This document shows, in pieces, positions 60,558 to 64,000 of a stretch of 64,000 nucleotides of DNA. Within the stretch, counting starts at the first letter, position 1. Each line of letters begins with the position of its first letter. Position numbers and translations under genes: made by a program. The DNA is from Pelagihabitans sp965238025 (GTDB lineage Bacteria > Bacteroidota > Bacteroidia > Flavobacteriales > Flavobacteriaceae), in NCBI GenBank assembly GCA_965238025.1, contig OZ250162.1, forward strand, positions 620,001 to 684,000, written 5' to 3'. The notes under the pieces are model-generated. The model worked only from the letters and a program-made list of their open reading frames with translations, did no database searches and had not been told where the DNA came from.

Positions 60558-62864
60558 CTACATAACTGGTTCGGATCTCTTTTGAGGGGTGACGCGCTTG
60601 CCATTTACCCGAATGGTCATATCGTGATCTCCTTGAACTTCAAAATTATGACCTTCTTGGTTTACAGTTACGGTTAGGATACGATTCCTGAAATTTACCT
60701 TGAAGGAATATGATTCCCATCCTTTAGGAATTCTAGGGGTAAAAGATAGTTTGTCTTCTATAACACGCATACCTCCAAAACCTTCTACAATACTCATCCA
60801 TGTACCTGCCATTGAGGTAATATGCAATCCTTCTTCTACTTCTTTGTTATAATCGTCAAGATCTAAGCGCGATGTTCTCAAATAAAAGGTATAGGCTTGG
60901 TCCATACGATTCAACTTTGCTGCCTGAATACTATGTAGGCATGGTGACAGGGAAGATTCGTGTAGGGTAAAAGGCTCATAGAAGTCAAAATGTTTTTCGA
61001 GCTGCTCTAGCGTAAAATGATCTTCAAACAGGTAAAATCCCTGTAAAACATCTGCTTGCTTTATATAAGGCGAACGCAAAATGCGGTCCCAACTCCATTT
61101 TTGGTTGATCGGACGTTGTTTTCTGTCTAAATTGGCAACGGTAATCAATTCTTTATCTAAAAACCCGTCTTGTTGCATGTATATTTCCCGCTCCTCGCAT
61201 TTTGGAAAATACATATTATCGGCAACCTCGACCCATTTTGAAATCTCATCTTGTGTAAGCTTGGTCATCCCTATTATGCGCTCATAATCCGCACTATAGC
61301 CATCTTGCACCTTATCTAGTTGCTGAAGTGTAAAATTGATGCACCACTTCGCCAAATAGTTGGTATACCAGTTGTTGTTTACATTGTTTTCATATTCATT
61401 GGGGCCGGTAACCCCAAGTATTACATATTGTTGTTTTTGCTCCGAAAAGGTGGCCCGTTGTTGCCAAAAGCGAGCGATGCCGATTAATACTTCCAATCCC
61501 ATTTCAGGTATATAGGTGTAATCCCCGGTAAATCGATAGTAGTTAAAAATGGCAAATGCAATGGCGCCGTTCCGGTGTATCTCTTCAAAGGTGATTTCCC
61601 ATTCGTTGTGGCATTCTTCACCATTCATCGTTACCATAGGGTAAAGGGCGGCCCCGTTTGAAAAACCTAATTTTTCCGCATTCTCAATGGCCTTTTCCAA
61701 ATGGTTATAACGATATTCCAATAGGTTTCGGGCCACTTTTTGATCTTTTGTAGCCATATAAAACGGGATGCAATAGGCCTCGGTATCCCAATAGGTACTA
61801 CCGCCATACTTTTCTCCTGTAAAACCTTTTGGGCCAATATTCAATTTAGAATCCCTGCCCAGGTAGGTCTGATTCAGTTGAAAAATATTAAACCGAATGC
61901 CCTGTTGTGCTTTTACATCTCCTTCGACCGTAATATCGCTCATTTCCCAAATTTTGGCCCACGCTTTTTTTTGATCTTCCAAAAGTTGGTCAAATCCTAT
62001 AGCTGTTGCTTTTTTCAAAACCCCTTTTGCCGCCTTAAGCAGTTCTTCTTTTTTATGATTGGTATCTACCGTGTATCCTCCAAACTTATGCAAGGCAAGC
62101 ATTTCGCCTTTTTTAACCTTTTGTTTATATGAGTGGCCAATATAAAGATCGTCTTTCTTTTCAATGGGATCTATTTCAAGCGGCTTGCCATTATGGAACA
62201 TACGACATTGCATAAAAGTACAAGTCGCGAAGTTGGTTTTCATGGTGTGGGCCTCTATGAATGCTTGCGGGCTTTCCGATGTTATATTTGTTGTATTCCA
62301 AAATTTATCATCCCAATTGCTATCCTCATTGGTAATGCCACTATCCAGATAAGGGTGGAATATGGCTTCGATATCTGATTCGAGTGGTGTAATTTGATAT
62401 TCTATGGCCCCTAGCTCGTCTAAATCCAAGCTTAAAAATCTAGTGACCTTGACGTCTATCTTTATATCATTACCTGTTACTGCGACAAACGAACGTTGAT
62501 ACCAACCTTCTTTCATATTCAATTCCCGTCTAAAATCGAAAACCGACTTGCAGGTATTCAAATCAAGCTGCTCCCCGTTAATCTGGACATTTATCCCAAT
62601 CCAGTTAGGAGCATTAAGTACTTTGGCAAAATATTCCGGGTAGCCATTTTTCCACCAGCCCACACGTGTTTTATCAGGATAATACACTCCTCCTATATAA
62701 CTTCCTTGAAACGTTTCTCCTGAATAATGTTCCTCAAAGTTGGCACGCTGTCCCATAGCGCCATTACCTATACTGAAAAGGCTTTCTGAAGATTTAACCC
62801 GATCGCGGTCGAAACCTTCTTCTATGATTGACCAATTGTTTGGTTTAATATAATCCTGGTTCAT
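60558..62864 (-). CDS. GH65 maltose phosphorylase
   Basis: This 768-aa cytoplasmic phosphorylase splits maltose with phosphate into beta-glucose-1-phosphate and glucose. GH65 landmarks are LFSIGNGAMGQRANFEE, FTGEKYGGSTYWDTEAYC, HNEWEITFEEIHRNGAIAF (general-acid Glu in this stretch, ~residues 420-430) and GVTGPNEYENNVNNNWYT. The beta-phosphoglucomutase gene just upstream matches the beta-G1P product. Kojibiose or trehalose phosphorylase are alternatives within the family, but the amylase neighbour favours maltose. Confidence 0.9.
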   Translation of the reverse strand: MNQDYIKPNNWSIIEEGFDRDRVKSSESLFSIGNGAMGQRANFEEHYSGETFQGSYIGGVYYPDKTRVGWWKNGYPEYFAKVLNAPNWIGINVQINGEQLDLNTCKSVFDFRRELNMKEGWYQRSFVAVTGNDIKIDVKVTRFLSLDLDELGAIEYQITPLESDIEAIFHPYLDSGITNEDSNWDDKFWNTTNITSESPQAFIEAHTMKTNFATCTFMQCRMFHNGKPLEIDPIEKKDDLYIGHSYKQKVKKGEMLALHKFGGYTVDTNHKKEELLKAAKGVLKKATAIGFDQLLEDQKKAWAKIWEMSDITVEGDVKAQQGIRFNIFQLNQTYLGRDSKLNIGPKGFTGEKYGGSTYWDTEAYCIPFYMATKDQKVARNLLEYRYNHLEKAIENAEKLGFSNGAALYPMVTMNGEECHNEWEITFEEIHRNGAIAFAIFNYYRFTGDYTYIPEMGLEVLIGIARFWQQRATFSEQKQQYVILGVTGPNEYENNVNNNWYTNYLAKWCINFTLQQLDKVQDGYSADYERIIGMTKLTQDEISKWVEVADNMYFPKCEEREIYMQQDGFLDKELITVANLDRKQRPINQKWSWDRILRSPYIKQADVLQGFYLFEDHFTLEQLEKHFDFYEPFTLHESSLSPCLHSIQAAKLNRMDQAYTFYLRTSRLDLDDYNKEVEEGLHITSMAGTWMSIVEGFGGMRVIEDKLSFTPRIPKGWESYSFKVNFRNRILTVTVNQEGHNFEVQGDHDMTIRVNGKRVTPQKRSEPVM

Positions 62865-62888
62865 TGAATTAAAATAATTTTATATTTC

Positions 62889-62908
62889 ATTTCCACGCAG
62901 GTGGAAAT
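62889..62908 (-). repeat. start-proximal palindrome upstream of maltose phosphorylase
   Basis: atttccacgcaggtggaaat has perfect 8-bp arms. On the minus strand it is followed by tgaaatataaaa and ends 24 nt before the phosphorylase ATG, fitting the pattern seen before the arginine genes. Confidence 0.65.
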
Positions 62909-62915
62909 CTATTAT

Positions 62916-63569
62916 TTATTTTATCAATTCTTCTAAAAATTCAATACTGATTTCCGTAAAATCCCTAAAATTATGGTCTGCATGCGAAAGCACTCCCGCA
63001 TCGCCGATGCCAATACTGAGCATATTTGCGTTATTAGCCGCTTCAATACCTGCGACTGCGTCTTCAAAAACAACACAATTTTCTGGTGAAACATGGAGCT
63101 TTTTCGCTCCTATTAAAAAAACTTCAGGATCGGGCTTTGCTTTGGTAACACTGTTACCATCTACCAAGACGTCGAAATAGTGCAAAAGTCCTACCTTTTT
63201 CAAAATCGGTTCGGCATTCTTACTCGCAGAACCTAGTGCAATAGGAATGCCTCTTTCTTTCAAAAAATCCAGCACCTTGGGAACGTCGTCCAAAATTTCG
63301 GACTCATTCATCTTCTGAATATAAGTAAGGTAGTCTTCGTTTTTTTCGACCATCCATCTATCAAACTGTTCCTGGGTAGCATTGACCTTACCTATATCCA
63401 ATAAAATTTCAAGACAGCGTTTTCTGCTGACGCCTTTAAAACGTTCGTTCTGCTCTTGGGTGAATTCAAAACCAAGTTCATTCGCCAGATTTTTCCAGGC
63501 GAGGTAATGGTATTTTGCGGTGTCTACAATAACACCATCCAAATCGAATATAAATCCGGTTGTTTGCAT
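62916..63569 (-). CDS. pgmB: beta-phosphoglucomutase
   Basis: This 217-aa HAD-family mutase converts beta-glucose-1-phosphate to glucose-6-phosphate. The nucleophile and acid/base lie in FDLDGVIVDT (Asp9 and Asp11), with the cap domain next, then GSASKNA and VFEDAVAGIEAANNANM. The ATG at 63569 (MQTTGFIF) is preferred to an upstream start that would overlap the LacI gene. It sits between the LacI gene and the GH65 gene and takes the phosphorylase product directly. Confidence 0.92.
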   Translation of the reverse strand: MQTTGFIFDLDGVIVDTAKYHYLAWKNLANELGFEFTQEQNERFKGVSRKRCLEILLDIGKVNATQEQFDRWMVEKNEDYLTYIQKMNESEILDDVPKVLDFLKERGIPIALGSASKNAEPILKKVGLLHYFDVLVDGNSVTKAKPDPEVFLIGAKKLHVSPENCVVFEDAVAGIEAANNANMLSIGIGDAGVLSHADHNFRDFTEISIEFLEELIK

Positions 63570-63588
63570 TTCTGATATATTTCTGTAA

Positions 63589-64000
63589 TTAATTTGTAGT
63601 GGATTGTCTATCAATAATAGTCGCTTGGATTACCTCAGTACGAAAAGTTTCATCTTCTTCGTCGAACTCCGTCTCTATTTTTTCAATCAGCATCTTGGCG
63701 GCCATTTCCCCCATTTGCTCGCCATGTTGTGCTACTGCGGTCAATGTAGGGTCCGAATATCTAGATAACAAACCATCGGTAAATCCTATAAATGAAATTT
63801 CTTCTGGAACCTGAATCCCCTTTTTACGGGCAATACTCATAGCATGAATCGCAAACACTTCGTTCACAGCAAGTACGGCATCTAAATCGGTGTTTTCTAT
63901 AAAAAGATCAATTGCATCAACTTTTTCATCAAAAGGCAATCTTAAAATCAACTTTTCATCTATCGGAATGCCCTTTTCAGTTAGTGCTTTGCGGTATCCT
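63589..64000 (-). CDS. LacI-family transcriptional regulator, 5' part outside window
   Basis: Only the C-terminal ~137 codons are present. The frame enters from the window edge reading GYRKALTEKGIPIDEKLI and ends at 63589. The periplasmic-binding-like effector domain is recognisable: VLAVNEVFAIHAMSIARKKG, ISFIGFTDGLLSRYSDPTLT and EQMGEMAAKMLIEKIE. The HTH domain lies outside. As the first gene before pgmB it most likely controls the maltose genes in response to the sugar. Confidence 0.88.
   Translation of the reverse strand, partial: GYRKALTEKGIPIDEKLILRLPFDEKVDAIDLFIENTDLDAVLAVNEVFAIHAMSIARKKGIQVPEEISFIGFTDGLLSRYSDPTLTAVAQHGEQMGEMAAKMLIEKIETEFDEEDETFRTEVIQATIIDRQSTTN

Overview
The window reads as the chromosome of a marine-type member of the Flavobacteriaceae (Bacteroidetes). 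This is inferred from gene content: a three-piece acyl-CoA carboxylase with two-subunit methylmalonyl-CoA mutase, a mevalonate pathway, a Bacteroidetes-style arginine operon with an ArgF'-type transcarbamylase, many SPII lipoproteins, DUF547, LVIVD and WYL proteins, and abundant short palindromic repeats. No rRNA, tRNA, CRISPR array, transposase or integrase was seen.

Layout. 1-6387 (minus strand): propionyl-CoA carboxylase and methylmalonyl-CoA mutase operon (accB-type carrier, biotin carboxylase, carboxyltransferase, mutA, mutB cut by the window edge). 6457-7803: a WYL remnant and a cell-wall amidase. 8012-12531 (plus): a TetR regulator with its palindromic operator, a dihaem cytochrome c, a 2Fe-2S subunit and a Tat-exported molybdenum hydroxylase, then a Rossmann-fold protein. 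12532-18295 (minus): envelope genes (BamA/D15-like barrel, lipoproteins, a GH113-like hydrolase, DUF547), a decayed copy of the barrel gene's 3' end and a MITE-like element. 18535-21594 (plus): an FAD oxidoreductase and a membrane 4Fe-4S protein. 21780-24676 (minus): GH32 fructanase and sugar porter. 25067-27745 (plus): YwqK-like protein and two glycosyltransferases.

27885-36817 is an accessory island. Its first part (27885-32411) is a row of small, same-direction, AT-rich gene cassettes (SUFU-like, unknown, cupin+VOC, GNAT, VOC, DUF6090-like). They are separated by long imperfect palindromes. Each cassette begins with a GTTG-type sequence that is complementary to the bases just after its own last gene, as integron cassettes do through their own attC site. 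The rest holds a serine hydrolase, two DinB proteins, an AraC regulator, a YdhR-like protein and a paraoxonase homologue. A membrane mannosyltransferase-like gene follows.

38389-48226 (plus) is a complete arginine operon: an Arg-rich leader peptide, a GNAT enzyme (candidate N-acylglutamate synthase), argG, argC, proC, argD, argF', argB, argE, argH. 48381-50575: Kbp (BON+LysM), a receiver-domain protein and an RsuA/RluB-type pseudouridine synthase whose catalytic Asp position is Asn. 50675-58515: an LVIVD lipoprotein, then a minus-strand mevalonate block (mvaD, mevalonate kinase, UbiA prenyltransferase, nitrilase) and housekeeping enzymes. 58697-64000 (minus): maltose/maltodextrin use (LacI regulator cut by the window edge, beta-phosphoglucomutase, GH65 maltose phosphorylase, GH13 lipoprotein).

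Three sequence-level patterns cut across these genes. First is the cassette array. Second is a family of short palindromes that sits 13-24 nt upstream of the start codon of seven downstream operon genes, always in the same orientation. Third, related palindromic repeats are inserted in frame within at least two protein-coding genes.
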